Source of the DNA: Vanilla planifolia
Taxonomy: Eukaryota > Streptophyta > Magnoliopsida > Asparagales > Orchidaceae
Direction: 5' to 3'
DNA length: 64,000 nucleotides
Assembly (NCBI GenBank): GCA_023846275.1
Contig: JAIUJO010000069.1
Span: forward strand, 2,325,242-2,389,241
Numbering within the stretch: the first letter of the stretch is position 1; each line of letters starts with the position of its first letter. Made by a program: the position numbers and the translations under genes. Shown one piece after another: positions 43,301 to 55,969 of this stretch. The notes beneath the pieces were generated by a model. It had not been told where the DNA came from. It saw nothing but the letters and a program-made list of their open reading frames with translations, and did no database searches.

Positions 43301-46300
43301 GTGCATGCATGCATGTGTATTAGTGTGGGCATGTGTTTGCCCGAGTTATTGCATGTGTGTGCACACGTATGTGTGTATGTATGTGCATCATGTGTGCAAA
43401 AAAGTGTATGAGTGTGAATCTATTTGTGTGTGTTTGTATGTGTGTTCATGTTTTTGCATATGAGTGTGTGCATGTGCTCATGCTTATGCATATTTGTGTG
43501 TGTGCAAGTCTAAAAGCACTCGCATGCATGCACAAACATACTTGAGTGCACGTCTTTGTGTGTTTGCATTTGTGTGTATGTCTATCAATGCACATATGTG
43601 CCTTTGTTTGTGTGTGCATGTGATTGCATGTTTGTATTAGTGCATGTGAGTATGCATGCATGGGTGTATTTGTACTTGTGCATACATGTGTTTTTGTGCA
43701 TTTGGGCATGTATGTCAATATGTTCAAGTTTGTGCATTCATGCGCATGTGTGTGCATATATGTGAGCGCATGTGCTTTTTTGTGTATGTGTGTGTGCATG
43801 CATGCATATGTGTGTGTGTTCCTATGTGTGTGAGTGTGAAAGTGTGTTTGTGCATGTGTGTACATGTGCAAGTGTTTGTGTAAGCATTTGTGTGTGTGTA
43901 CATGTGAATCCATCAAAGGTCCTGTGTGTGTGCTTGTGCATGTGTGTGTGTACATTCTTGTTTGCATATTTGTGTCTTTGATTTTGTGTTTATTACTATG
44001 TGTGTTTGTGCATGCATGCATGTGTGCATGCTTGTGCTTATGTGTATCCTTGTGCATGTTCATGTGAGTGTGTGTGTGTGTGCATGTGCCACTCCATGTA
44101 GGTAGATTTGCATGTCCATGTGTGCATGTGTGTGTCCATGTGTGTATATATGTGCATGTGTGTGCATGGGTACATGCATATGTGCATACTTGTTTACATA
44201 TGTGTGTGCCTTTGGTCTTGTGTTCATTCTTATGTTTGTGAATGGTAGGTGTATGTGCTCGGTTTTGTGTATGTGCATGAGCACATGTGCGTGTGTGAAT
44301 TTGCATGCATGTTTGTGATTGTATTTGTGCATTTTCTTTTGGGTGTGTGTGCATGCCTATGTTGAGTGTGTATGTGCATGTATGTGTATGGGTGTGCATG
44401 CTTGTGCTTGTGTGTGCATACATCCATGTGTGAGTGTCTATGTGTGTGCATGGATGTGTGCATATATGTGTGAATGTGCCTATGAGTTTGGGCATGTGTG
44501 CTTGCATGTGTGTGTGTGCATGCCTGTATTTATGTGCACATGCATGTGTATGGATTTATGTGTGTTTATGTTTGTGTGCATGTCATGTCTACACTCATGT
44601 GTATATGTGTATGTTTGTGTGTGTATGTTTAGGTGTATGTGTGTGTTTGTGCTAGTGTGTGTGCATGTGTTTGTGTGTTTTTGTGTGTTTGTGCATGTGT
44701 GTGTACAACTTAGCATATGTGAATATTTATAATGCATGTTTGTGTATGTGTTCATGTGTGTGTGAGTGAGTATATGTGCGAGTGTGTGTGCGTGTATCTG
44801 TATGTGCATATTTTAATGTGTGTGTGCCTTTAAGAAAGTATGCATTTTTATGTATGTGTGTGTATACATTTTTGTGTGGATTTGTATGCATTTGCAAAAA
44901 TGTGTGCATGTGTGTGTGCGTGAGTGCATGCACATGTGTTTGTGTGTGTTTTGTGCATGTGTGTATACATATTTCTATGTTTATGTGTGCTTATATGTGC
45001 ATAGTTGCACATGTGTGCGAGTGTTTATGTGTGCATGTGCTTTTGTGACTATGTGTGCACGTGTCTGACCAAGTTTATGTGTTTTCTTGTGAGAATGTGT
45101 GCTGCTAGCATGTGTGCCATGTGTGTGGCTGTGCATGTGTTTTGGTGCGCTTGCATGTCTGTGTGCTTGTGTGCATGTTCATGTTTATATGTGTGTGTGG
45201 ACGTGTGCATGCATCTATGCATGTATGTATGTTTGTTTGTTTGTGTGCGTGTGTGTATGTTTGAACATGTGTGTGCATTCATGGGTGTGTGCATTTGTGT
45301 CTATGTGTGCATATGTCTGTGTGCATGCATCTTTGTGGTTATGTGTGCAACTTTGTGTGTGTGTATGCATATGCTTGAGTGTGTGTGGGACTATGTGCAT
45401 GTGGGTAAGTGTGTGTGCATGGGTGTGCATTCGGACATGCCTATATGTGTGTGTGTGCATTCAACTATAATGTGGTTATGTATGTGCATGTGAACATATA
45501 TGTATACATCTATGTGTACTTGCTTGAGTGTGTGTATGTATGTGTGTATTTTTACATTTCTATGTGCATGTGTGAGAATGCACGTGTGGATGTGCATATG
45601 TAAATACATACATGTGTGTGTGTATATTTCTGTGTTCTTGTAAAAAAGTGCGCATGAGTGTGTGCAAGTGTGTGTGTTTCAAAATGTGTGCATGGTTGGA
45701 CTATTTGTTAGGGTTGTGTGAGCATGTGCTTGCATGCATGAGTATGTGTTTGTTCATGTGTGTACATATGAGTGTGCATGTGCTTGTGTAATCCAATGTG
45801 TGTAGGTTTGTGTGTGCATTTGTATGTGCATACATGTGCATGCCTATGCATGAGTATGCACGTGTTTGTATAAGTGTGCATGTGTGAGTGTTTTTGTGTG
45901 TGCATGCATTTGTATGCATATGTTTGTGCATATGTGTGTAAGTGCATTTGCAAGTATATCTTATTGTTTATGCATGTATATGTTTGGGTACACTTTTGTG
46001 TGTGTTTGCATTCGCACTTGTGTATGTGTGTGCATGTGTGTGTCTACATGCAAGCATATGTGTGACTGTGTATTTGTGTGTAGTGCATGTGTGCATTTGT
46101 GTTCTTGTGTGAATGTGTGCACGTGTGTGTGTATATGTGTGATTGTGTTAGTGTATGTATGTGCATGTGTTTGTACTTTTGCATGCATGTGTGTTTGTGC
46201 ATGTTTGTACTTGATATATGTGAGTGTGTGCACAGGTGTGCACATATGTGCATATGTGTTTGTGAATGAGTGTGCACGTGTGTGCATCTGTTTGTGTTAT

Positions 46301-47164
46301 AGTTTATGTGAATGTGCATGTGTGTGTGTGTACACTTGTGCATACATGTGTGTGTCTATATGTTTCTATGCATATGCAAGTGAAGTTGTGTATGGGTATG
46401 CATATTTGTATATGTGTGCATATACATATTTGCATGCATATATGTGTGTACATGTTTGTGAATTTACTTTTATTGCTTTGTGCATTAACATGCATGTGCA
46501 TGTGTGTGTGTGTGTGCATGTACATGTGTGTTCATGTGTGTGTGTGTGCATTGGTGTATGTGTGCGAGTGCATGTAGATTTGTTTGTGTGGGTCTGTGTG
46601 GGCGTGTGTTATTATACATTCTTTTGAGCATGTTTGAGTACATGGTTCCATGTGTACATGCATGCATGCATATGTATAAACACACATGTGAGTGTGGGTG
46701 GGTATGTATGTATCTATTTATGCATGTATGTGTCTATGTGTGAATATGAGGGTTTGAAAGTATGTGCATGTGCATGTGTGCTATGTGAGCATTTGTGCAT
46801 CTGTATACGTGGCCAAGTTTGCAACCATATGCATGCATGTGTGTGTGTATATGTGTGCATGCTTATATGCATGTATTTGTATTTCTGGGTGTGCATGTGT
46901 GTACATGTGTGTGTGGGTGTGTGCACGTGTGCACACATGCATGTATGTGCATGTGTTTATGTGCATCTATTTTCATATAAGCACTTGTGTAGGTGTGTAT
47001 GCATGTGCATATCCATGTGTGTACACGTATGTGTGTGCATTTGTATGTGTATGTGTGTACATATCTGAGTGCATGTGTGCATATGTGTGTGCGTGTGTGT
47101 ATGCCAGCATGAATGTGTTTTGATATTTGTGTATGTGCAGCTATGTGTGTGTGTCTGCATGTGT

Positions 47165-47270
47165 GCTTGTTTGCATATGAATGCTAGTGTGTTTGTGTAT
47201 GTGTGTGTGTGTGCATGTGTGCTTCTTTGCGTATGAATGCTAGTGTGTTTGTGTATATGTGTGTGTGGAT
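47165..47270. repeat. 56 bp tandem duplication near the right end of the TG-rich array
   Basis: Two copies with a 56 bp period start at GCTTGTTTGCATATGAATGC (47165) and GCTTCTTTGCGTATGAATGC (47221). Both continue with TAGTGTGTTTGTGTAT. They differ at only a few positions. The ATGAATGCTAG core is not a usual array word, which makes the duplication easy to follow. Confidence 0.8.
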
Positions 47271-50200
47271 GCATCTATGTGTGTATATGTTTATGTATGT
47301 ATGTGTGTATAAATGTGTTTATATTTGTGTGTAAGCATGCACATGTGCTCTTGTGTATTTTTTGCACGTATACATACACTTGTGCATGTGCATATGTGTG
47401 TGTTTATGCATGTGTCTTTGTGTGAATGTGTGCATGTGTGTATGTATATGTGCACGTGCATGTATCTATGTACATGTGTATGTGTGGTTATGTCTATGCA
47501 TGCATGTATGTTTGTACATGCTTGTGCATGTGTATGTGTATGTGTATGCACTTATGTGTGTGTGTATTTACATGTTTACATGGAAGCAAGGTTAGGCTGG
47601 GCTCGAGTAGAGTATAGTTGAGTAGAGCAAGGTTTGGGTAGGCTATGCTAAGTTAGGCTTGGCAAAGTAGAGTAAAGTGGAGCTGAGTAGAGTTGAGTAG
47701 AGAAAAGGAAAGTTGAGCAATGTTAGGTTTGCCTAAGCTAGGCTGGAGTAGAGTAGAGTAAAGTAGAGTATAGTAAAGTAGAGTAGAGCAAAGATCTATA
47801 AATAAAAGTATAGCAGAGAAGAGGAGAGCAGAGTAGAGTAGAGATAAGAAGAGTAGAGTATAGCTAGGTTAGGTTGGGCTAGGTTTGGCTAGGCGAGGCT
47901 AAGTTATAGTTAAGTCGAGTAGAGAAGAGTAGAGTGGAGTAGAGCGAAGTTTGCTTAGGCTAGACTATGCTTTGGTAGAGTAGAGTGGAGAAGGATAGAG
48001 CAGAGCAGAGCAGAGTTGAGAGAAGTAGAGATAGTAGAGCAGAGTGAAGTAGAGTAGAGTAGAGCAGAGTATAGTAGAGCAACACAGAGTAAGGTTAGGT
48101 TAGGCTAGGTTAGAACAAAGTAGAGTAGACTACAGTATAATAGAGTTGAGCTTGGTTAGGCTAAGCTAGACTAGGCAAGGATAAACAAGGCTAGAGTAGA
48201 GTAGCATAGAGATGAGTAGAGTAGAGAAGAGCAGTGTAGAGCAAAATAGAGTAGAGTTGAGCAGAGAAGAGCATAGTAGAGTAGAGTTGAGTAGAGTAGG
48301 GTAGAGTAGAGAAGAGATGAGTAGAGCAGTGCAAAGCAGAGTAGAGAAGAGCAGAGCAGAGTAGAGAAGTGTCAAGTGGAGCAGAGAAGAGTAGAGCATA
48401 GCAAAGTAGAGGAGAGTAGAGTTGAGTAGAGCAGAGTAGAGTAGAGTAGATAAGAGCTAAGTTTGGTTAGGCTAGGATAGAGTAGAGTAGAATAGAGCTA
48501 AGTTAGGCTAGGCTAAGCTTTGTTTTCTTATAGTATAGTAAAGTAGAGTAGAGTAGATTAGAGTAGAGTAGAGTATAGTAGAGTGGACTAAAGGAGAGTA
48601 GGGTATAGTAGAGCTAGGTTAGGTTATGTCAGGCTAGGTAAGGCTAGGCTAGGTTAAGCTTGGCTAAGCTTTGTTAGTCTAAATTAGAGTAGTGTGGAGT
48701 AGAGTAAAGTAGAGTAAAGTGGAGTAGAGCAAGGTTGGGCTAGGCTAGGCTAGAGTATAATAGAGTAGAGTAGAGAAGAGCAGAGTAGAGAAGAGTAAAG
48801 TAGAGTCGAGCAAAGCAGAGTAGAATAGGATAGTGCAGAGTTAGGTTAGGCTAGGCTTGGGTAGGCTATAGTAGAGTAGAGAAGAGTAGAGCTTGGATAG
48901 ACTAGGCTAAGCAAGGCTATGCTAGATTAAATTAGAGTAGAGTATAGTAGAGTAGAATAGAGTAGAGTATAGTAGAGTATAGGATAATAGAGTAGACTTT
49001 TGTAGAGTACAGCAGAGTAGATTTTTGTATGGCTAAACCAGGCTAGGGTAGGCTAGGTTAGGCTAGGCTAGAGTAAAGTAGAGTAGAGAATCATAGAGAA
49101 GAGTAGAGTAGAGTAGAGCTTGATTAGGCTAGGCTAGTCTTGGCTAGGCTAGGATATAGAAGAGTAGAGAAGAGCATAGTAGAGAAAAGTAGAGTATAGT
49201 TTAGAAGACTATAGTAGAGTACAGTAGAGTAGAGAAATAAAGTAGAGTATAATAGAGTAGAGCAAAGTAGAGCAAAGCATAGAAGAACTTAGTTAAGCTA
49301 AGCTATACTAAGTTAGGCAAGGCTTGGCTAGGTTCGAATAGAGTAGAGTATAGTATAGTAATGTATAGTATAGTATAGTAGAGTTAGGTTTGGTTAGGCA
49401 AGGTTAGGTTAGGCTAGAGTAAAATAAAGTGGAGAAGAGAAGAGAAAAACTAGGAAAAGTATAGTAGAGTTGAGTAGAGCAGAGCAGAGCACAGTTAGGT
49501 TAGGCTTGGCAAGGCTCGAGTAGGGTAGAGTAGAGTAGAGTAAGGTTAGACTAGGCTAAGCGAGGTTTGGTTAGAGTATAGTAGAGTCAGGTATAGTAGA
49601 GTAATGGATAGAATAGTAGAGTGAAGAAGAGTAGAGTAGAGTGGAGCAGAGTAGAGAAGTGTAGAGCAGAATAGAGTAGAGAAAAGTAGAGCATAGTTGA
49701 ACAGAGTAGAGTGGTGATAAGAAAAACAAGGATTGGCTAGGCTAAGTTATGGTAGGCTAAGTTTGGCTAGGGTAGAGTATAGTAGAGTGAGTAAAGTAAA
49801 AAAGAGTAGAGTACAAATTTGATAGGCTATGTTAGAGTAGAGTGGAGTTGAGTAGAGTAGAGCGTACTAGATTAGAGTATAGGAGAGCTAGGTTTGGCTA
49901 GAATAGGCTCCGATATACAAGGCTAAGCTATTCTAGCTAGAGTAGAGTATAGTAGAGTAGAGTAGAGCATAGTAGAGCTACGTTATGCTATGCTAGGCTA
50001 GAGCACAATAGAACAGAGTAGAGTAGTGTAGAGCAGAGCATCAAGAGTTTGGTTAGGCATAGCTAGATGAGCATAGACAAGGCCGGGCAAGGCTAGGCTA
50101 AGCTAGGCTAGAGTAGAGTAGAGCAAAGTAGAGCTAGGTTAGGGTAGCTAAGCTAAGATATGTTAGAGTATAGTAATGTAGAGCTCATTTATGTCAGGCT

Positions 50201-51871
50201 AGGCTAGAGTAAAGAAGAGTATAGAAGAGTAGAGTAGAGCACAGTAGAGTAGAGTAAGGCTCAGTTAAGCAAGGCTAAGAAAGGCTAGAGTGGAGTTGAG
50301 TAGAGTTGAGTAGTGCATAAATGAGCAAAGTAGAGAAAACTAGAGCAGAACGGAGTAGAGAATAGTGGATTAGAGCAGAGCAGAGCAGAGTTGAGTTGGG
50401 TAGAGCAGAGTAGAGCTAGGTTTGGTTATGCTAGGCTAGCTTAGAGTAAAGTAGAGTAGCATAGAGTGGAGTAGAGTAAAGTATAGTAGAGTATAGTAGA
50501 GTTGAGTAAAGGTTGGTTAGGCTTAAATAGGCAAGGCTAGGTTAGGCGAGGCTAGAGTAGAGTGAGTAGAGTAGAGTGGAATCTGGTCGAGCTAGGATAG
50601 GTTTGACTAGGCTAGGCTAGGATAGGTTAGGTTAGGCTACATTAGGTAGGGCTAGGCTTTGCTAAATAAGAGTAGAGTAGAGTAAAACAAAGTTGAGTGT
50701 AGGGTAGCATGTAGATGCAAGAGCATAGTAGATTAGAGTACTACAAAGCAAGGTCAAGCTAGGTTTAGTTAGGCTAAGCTAAGCTATGATAGGCAAGGCT
50801 AGAGGAGAGTAGAGTAGTATAGAGCATAATAGAGTAGAGTAAAGCACAATAGAATAGAGTGGAGTAGAGCAAAGCTAAGTAGAGCTGAGCTGAGCTGAGT
50901 AGAGCATAGAAGGGCAGAGCTAGGCTAGGCAAATTGAGGCTAGAGCAAATTAGAGCAGACTAGAGTAGAGCTTGGTTAGGCTAGGCTAGGTTAAGCAAGA
51001 CTAAACTAGGCTATAGTAGAGTAAAGAAAAGTAGAGAAGAGTAGAGTAGAGTAGAGCAGAGAGTAGTAGAGTAGAGCAAAGTAGAATAGAGTTGAGCAAG
51101 GTTAGGCTTGGATAGTATAGAGAAGAGTTGGGTTAAGTTAGGCTTGGCTAGGTTAGAGTAGAGTTGACTAGAGTATAGTAGAGTAGAATCTATTTTAGTA
51201 GAGTAGAGTAGGGTAGAGTAGACGAGAGTAGAGTAGAGTAGAGTCTAGTGGAGTAGAGCTAGATTAGGTAAGGCTAGGTTAGGCAAGGCTAGGATAGGTT
51301 AGGCTAAGCAAGGCTAGGCTAGGCTAGAGATGAGTCGAGTATTAGAGTATACCATGATTAGGTTAGGCTATGCTTGGCTAGGCTAGAGTATAATAAAGTA
51401 GAGTAGAATAAAATAGAGTAGAGTAGAGTAGAGTAGAAAAAAGGAGAGTAGAGTAGAGTAAAGAAGTGGAAAGTAAAGTAGAGGATAGCAAAGCAAAGAA
51501 ATACAGAGCAGAGTTGAGCAATGTAATGCAAAGCATATTAGAGCAGAGCAATACAGAGTAGAGCAAAGTAGAGTTGAGTAGAGAAGAGCATAGATAGGTT
51601 ATTCTATGTTGGGCTATGCTAGTCTAGACTAGGCTAAAGTAAAGTAGAGTAGAGTAGAGTAGAGCTGAGCTCAGTTAGGCTTGGCAAGATTAGAGTATAG
51701 TAGAGTTGAGTAGAGTAGAGCTAGATTAGGTAAGGCTAAGCTATGTTGTGCTAGGGTAGAGTAGAGTAGAGTAGAGTAGAGCAGAGTAGAGTAAAGTAGA
51801 GTAGAGTATAGTGGAGTAGGGTATAGTAGAGTAGGGTAAAGTAAATTAGAGAAGAGTAAAGTATAGAAGAT

Positions 51872-51888
51872 GAGAAGAGAGGAGAAGA
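51872..51888. repeat. Purine-only tract in the pentamer satellite
   Basis: A 17-base run of only A and G within a wider purine-rich stretch (about 51840-51930) where the pentamer pattern decays to GAGAAGAGAGGAG-like words. Polypurine/polypyrimidine tracts can form triplex DNA when they have mirror symmetry; here the symmetry is only approximate. Confidence 0.7.
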
Positions 51889-53771
51889 TAAAAGGGTAGA
51901 GGTGATAAGAGGAGAGGAGAGTAGAGTAGAGTTGAGTAGAGCTACCTTATGCTAGGCTAAAGAGGAGTAGAGTAGAGTAGTGTAGAGTAGAGTAGAGTAA
52001 AGAAGAGAACTATAGAGCATAGTCATGCAGAACAGAGTAGAGTAGAGCCAAGAAGAGTAGAGTAGGGCAGAGTATAGCTAGGTTAGGCTAAGCTAGGCTA
52101 GGTTAAACTAGGTCAGATTAGAGTAGAGTAGAGCTAGGTTAAGTTAGGCTAAGCTAGCAATAGTAGGCAAGGTTAGGTTAGCCTCGAACAGAGTAGAGTA
52201 GAGAAGAGTGGAGTTTAGTAAGGCTTGGTAAGGCGGGGCTATGCTAGGCCAGGCTTTGCTAAAGTTGAGTAAAGTAGAGTGAGGAATAGAAGAGCAAAGT
52301 AGAGTAAGCTAGAGCAGAGCTAAGTCAGGCTAGGCTAGAGTCGAGTAGAGTTGGTTAGAGTAGAGTAGAGCAAGGTTAAGTTAGGCTAGGCTAGGTTGGG
52401 CTAGGCTAGAGTAGAGTATAATAGAGTAAGGTAGAGTAGAATGGAGAAGAGTAGAGCAGAATAGACCAAGGTAGAGTAGAGCAGACCAGGATAGAGTAGA
52501 GTAGAGCAGAGTAGAGTAGACCATAGCAAAGTAGATTAGAACAAAGTAGAGTAGAGTAGTATAAAGTAAAGCAAAGTAGAGTGGAGAAGAGTAGAAAAGA
52601 GTATCATTTAGTAGAGCAAATTAGAGTAGAGTAGAGCAGAAACCTGCTCAACAAGGCTAGGCTAGGTTAGAGCATAGTAGAGTAGATTAAGATAGAGCTT
52701 GGTTAGGTTAGCCTGGGCTAAACTATGCTAAAGTAGAGTAGATTAGAGTGAAGTAGAGTAGAGATGACTAGAATTGAGTAGAGCAGAGTATAATAGAAAA
52801 GGGTAGAGTAGAGCAAAGTAGAGTAAAGTAGAGCAAAGTAGAGTAGAGTAGAGCAGAGTAGAGCAGAGTAGAGTAGAGCAGTGCTACGTTAGGCTAAGCT
52901 TGGATAAAGGAGAGTAGAGTAGAACTAAGTTAGGCTAAGCTAACTAGGCTAGGTTAGAGTTGAGTAGAGTAGAGTAGTAGAGAGTATGGTAGAGTAGAGC
53001 TAGGTTTGGTTAGGTTAAGCTAGGATAGGATATTCTAGGTTAGGTTAGGCTAGGATAGGGTTAACAAGAGTAGAGTAGAGTTGAGTAGATTATAATAGAG
53101 TAGAGTAAACTAGAGAAGAGTAGAGAAGAGCAAAGTATAGTAGAGCTAAGCTAGGCTAAGTTAGGCTAGGAAAACTTAGAGTAGAGTATAGTAGAGTAAA
53201 GTAAAGTATAGAAGAGTAGAGTAGAGTAGAATAGAGCAACGTTAAGTTGTGCTAAGCTAGGCTGTCTTAAGCGAGGCTAGCCTAGAGTAGAGTAGAGTAG
53301 ATTACAGTAGAGTAGGGCATAGTAAAGTAGAGTAGAGTATAGCTAGGTTAGGCTAGGATAGCCTAGGCTATGCTATAGAATAGTAGAATAGAGCATAGTT
53401 GAGTAAATAAGAGTAGAGTAGAGCAGAGTAGAGTAGAGTAGAGTAGAGTAGAGTTGAGCAAGGTAAGTTTAGGCTAGGCTAAGCTAGGGTAGGTTAGAGA
53501 ATAATAGAGAATAGTAGAGTAAAGTAGAGTTAGGTTAGGCTAACCTAGGCTTGGTTAGGATAGAGTAGGGTAGAGTAGAGAAGATTAGAGTGGAGTAGAG
53601 AAGAGTAGAGTAAATTAGAATAGAGTAAGGTTATGATAAGCTAGGGTAGGCTCAGCTCGACTCAGCTAGGCTAGAGTAGAGTAGAGTAGAGCAGAGCAAA
53701 GTAGAGTAGAGGAGAGTGAGTAGAGAAGAGTAGAGTAGTGTAAAGTAGAGTAGAGCAAAGCAGAGTAGAGT

Positions 53772-53790
53772 AGAGGAGAGGAGAGGAGAG
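53772..53790. repeat. (AGAGG)n pentamer run, purine-only
   Basis: Nineteen purines made of AGAGG units, a local variant in which T of the TAGAG unit has been replaced by G. It keeps the 5 bp period and so looks like a substitution that spread by local amplification. Confidence 0.75.
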
Positions 53791-55015
53791 TAGAGCACAT
53801 CAGAGCATAGAAAGAGAGAGTAGAGTAGAGTGAAGAAAAATAGACCAGAGCAGAGAAGAGAAAAGCATAGTAGAATGAAAAATGAAGAGCAAAGTAAAGT
53901 AGAGTAGAGCGAGGTTAGACTAGGCTAGGCTAGAGTTGAGTTGAGTAGAGTAGAGTAGAGTGGAGTAAGGTTGAGCTAGGTTAGGTTAGGCTAGGATAAG
54001 TAGAGTTGAGTAGAGTTGAACTAGGTTAAGCTAGGCTTGGCTAGGCTAAGATAGGCTATAATAGAGTAGAGTAGAGTAGAGTAGAGAAGAGCAGAGTAGA
54101 GCTAAGTTAGGCTAGGCTAAGCTAAAGTATAGTAGTGTAGAGTAGAGTAAAGAAGAGTAGAGTAAGGTAGAGTAGAGTAAAGTAGTGTAGAGTAGAGTAG
54201 ATCTGAGAAGAGATGAGTAAAGGAGAGGAAAGAAGAGTAGACTAAAGCAGAGTTAGATAAGATTAGGCTAAGCTAGGCTAGAGTAAAGTAGAGTAAAGCT
54301 AGGTTAGGTTATAATATATTAAACTAAAGTTTAGTAAAGTAGAGTATAATAGAGTAGAGCTACTTTAGGCTTTGCTAGGCTTGGCTAGAGTAGAGGAGAG
54401 TTGAGTAGAGTGGAGTAGAGCAGAGTAGAGTAGAATAGTTCAAGTAGAGTTAGGTTAGGCTAGAATAGGCTAAGATAAGCTAGAGTAGAGTAGAGTGGAG
54501 CTAGATTAGGCTTGGCTAGGCTAGGCTAAAATAAATTAGAGTAGAGTAGAGAAGAGTAGAGTAAAGTAGAGTAGGGGAGAGTAGAGTAGAGTAAATTAGA
54601 GTAGAGTAAAGTAGAGTAGAGTAGAGTAGATTATAAGAGAAGAGAGGAAAGAAGAGTAGAGTAGAGTAGAGAAAAGCAGAGTAGGGCAGAGTAGAGCAGA
54701 GTAGAGTAGATGCGTAGAGTAGAGAAATATAGAGCAGAGAAGTGTTGCATAGAGCAGTGCATAATAGAGCAAAGTAGAGCAGAGTAGAGTAGAGCAAAGG
54801 TAATTTAGGCTATGCTAGGCCAATTTAGGCTAGGCTAGGCAAGAGTAAAGCAGAGTAGAGTAGAGTAAAGCTAGGTTTGGCAAGGCTAGGCTAAGGTAGG
54901 GTTGGCTAAGCTAACACAGAGTAGAGTAGTGTAAAGTAGTGTAGAGTAAATTTGAGTAGAGCTGGCTTAGGTTAAGCTAGGTTAGGCTAGGCGAGGGTAG
55001 GCTAGGCTTGGCTAG

Positions 55016-55020
55016 GGTAG
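55016..55020. repeat. Left 5 bp target-site duplication (GGTAG)
   Basis: GGTAG lies immediately before the TGTTACACC terminus and is repeated exactly at 58013-58017. Removing the insertion and one copy restores continuous satellite (GCTAGGGTAG joined to GCTAGGTTAGG). Confidence 0.9.
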
Positions 55021-55033
55021 TGTTACACCCCAG

Positions 55034-55055
55034 TTTTTTTTTTTTTTTTTTTTTT
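55034..55055. repeat. Homopolymer T22 near one LTR terminus
   Basis: Twenty-two uninterrupted T residues begin 13 bases inside the TGTTACACC end. On the opposite strand this is an A tract just before the GGGGTGTAACA end. It may be slippage-expanded and its length could be a sequencing estimate. Confidence 0.9.
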
Positions 55056-55869
55056 ACATATAGACAGCTCAGATCGTCCCATACCAACCTGAGTAGCCTA
55101 CGAAAAACATAGGATATAACACATCATTACACACCTACTTTCCTTAACTATGTGGATCCCATCTCCCGGGCACACCGTCAAATCAGGTTCATGACTCCTG
55201 AATTAACTGATGAACTCGCGCAATGTTACTCCTACTAGACCCAATACTCCTAACCCATACCGGTAGGAGAACCGATCTAATAGAAGTTTGAACCCCCAAG
55301 GTTAAGTTCCATAGTCATGTAATGACCTCACCATCAACAAAAAAAAATATATAACATCCACCGATATGAAATGGCGCTCCACACACCATACCGTCAAGAT
55401 AGAAAATAAGATAGTGTATAAAAATGTAACTCATATGAAAAATCACAGTCCATCAAATACCACATCATCCATACAAGTACATGAGTCAGAATCACCCTCA
55501 AATAATACAAGACATAAGAATAACAGTCTCACTGAATACATCCAACAACAACAATCAACTAACCAGAATGTCTCAGAAAATCACAGATCAGATCTCCTCC
55601 ACTAGCCTACTGATCACGATCCCACCTAAAGCTGGGTGGCGTCAAGTCTGCCGAGCCACTGGAAAAATATGGATAATAAAGGAATGAGCTACGCCCAGTA
55701 GGAAAGACAGCTAGTAAAAAAAACTCTCATGCAAGAAAAGGATAATAGCAAGAGTATAGAAATACAGCATAACTATGTAGGGTGGAAAGGCACTCTCAGT
55801 CCCAGACTCTGACCAACCACAGTCACCCCCAGTCACACCAGAGTAGCTCTCCTCTATGCTCCCAGGCAG

Positions 55870-55969
55870 CATGCCAGCGGGACACGCCCATCTCTGCGCA
55901 CGCATGGCGCCTAAGCAAGCATGCCTGTGGGACACGCCCATCTCTGCGCACGCATGGCACCCGACACCG
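55870..55969. repeat. 50 bp tandem duplication inside the LTR
   Basis: Two copies with a 50 bp period share CATGCC followed by GGGACACGCCCATCTCTG and CGCACGCATGGC. They begin near 55870 and 55920 and differ at a few positions (CAGC versus TGTG after CATGCC). Tandem duplications of this kind are common in the U3 region of LTRs, where they may carry regulatory sites; that role is inference here. Confidence 0.85.

Larger units (their letters stand above)
32081..47583. repeat. Degenerate TG-rich (TG/CA/TA) low-complexity array, right part
   Basis: About 15.5 kb with the same composition, words and polarity as the block ending at 30660. The two blocks are therefore best read as one array of roughly 45 kb interrupted by the AT-rich segment. 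Open frames, including a His/Thr-rich one of about 350 codons on the minus strand (43446-44507) and Cys/Val/Met-rich ones on the plus strand, are repeat artefacts: they overlap in several frames and have no recognisable domain. No RNA gene is seen. The block ends abruptly at about 47584 in an unrelated pentamer satellite. Confidence 0.95.
47584..55015. repeat. Two-state pentanucleotide satellite (TAGAG / TAGGC), left part
   Basis: About 7.4 kb with a clear 5 bp period in which almost every unit starts with TAG. Units fall into two families. TAGAG units (with TAAAG, CAGAG and TATAG variants) form runs. TAGGC/TTAGG units (with TTTGG, AAGGC and TAAGC variants) form short clusters, typically AAGGTTAGGCTAGGC or CTAGGTTAGGCTAGGC. 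Clusters recur irregularly, roughly every 50-200 bases. The top strand is rich in A and G and poor in C. Minus-strand open frames (for example 48166-48399 and 54516-54797) read as Leu/Ser/Thr/Tyr repeats because 5 bp units give a 5-residue period; they are not genes. No other feature is seen in this block. Confidence 0.95.

Noticed and set aside
43446..44507. Minus-strand open frame of about 350 codons, rich in His and Thr
   Set aside because: It is the opposite-strand reading of the same TG-rich array. His/Thr repeats come from CAC/ACA words, with no protein-family features.
54516..54797. Minus-strand Leu/Ser/Thr/Tyr-rich frames in the pentamer satellite (also 48166-48399, 51378-51566, 60330-60702, 60897-61091)
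   Set aside because: A 5 bp repeat read in triplets gives a 5-residue periodic peptide. It resembles a hydrophobic membrane segment only through CTACT-type repeats.
55021..55121. Possible small element with about 100 bp LTRs, because GGATATAACA at 55112-55121 matches the last 10 bases of the 2992 bp unit
   Set aside because: A second copy of the TGTTACACC start would be expected about 100 bases before 58012 and is not there. The 10-base match is probably coincidence.
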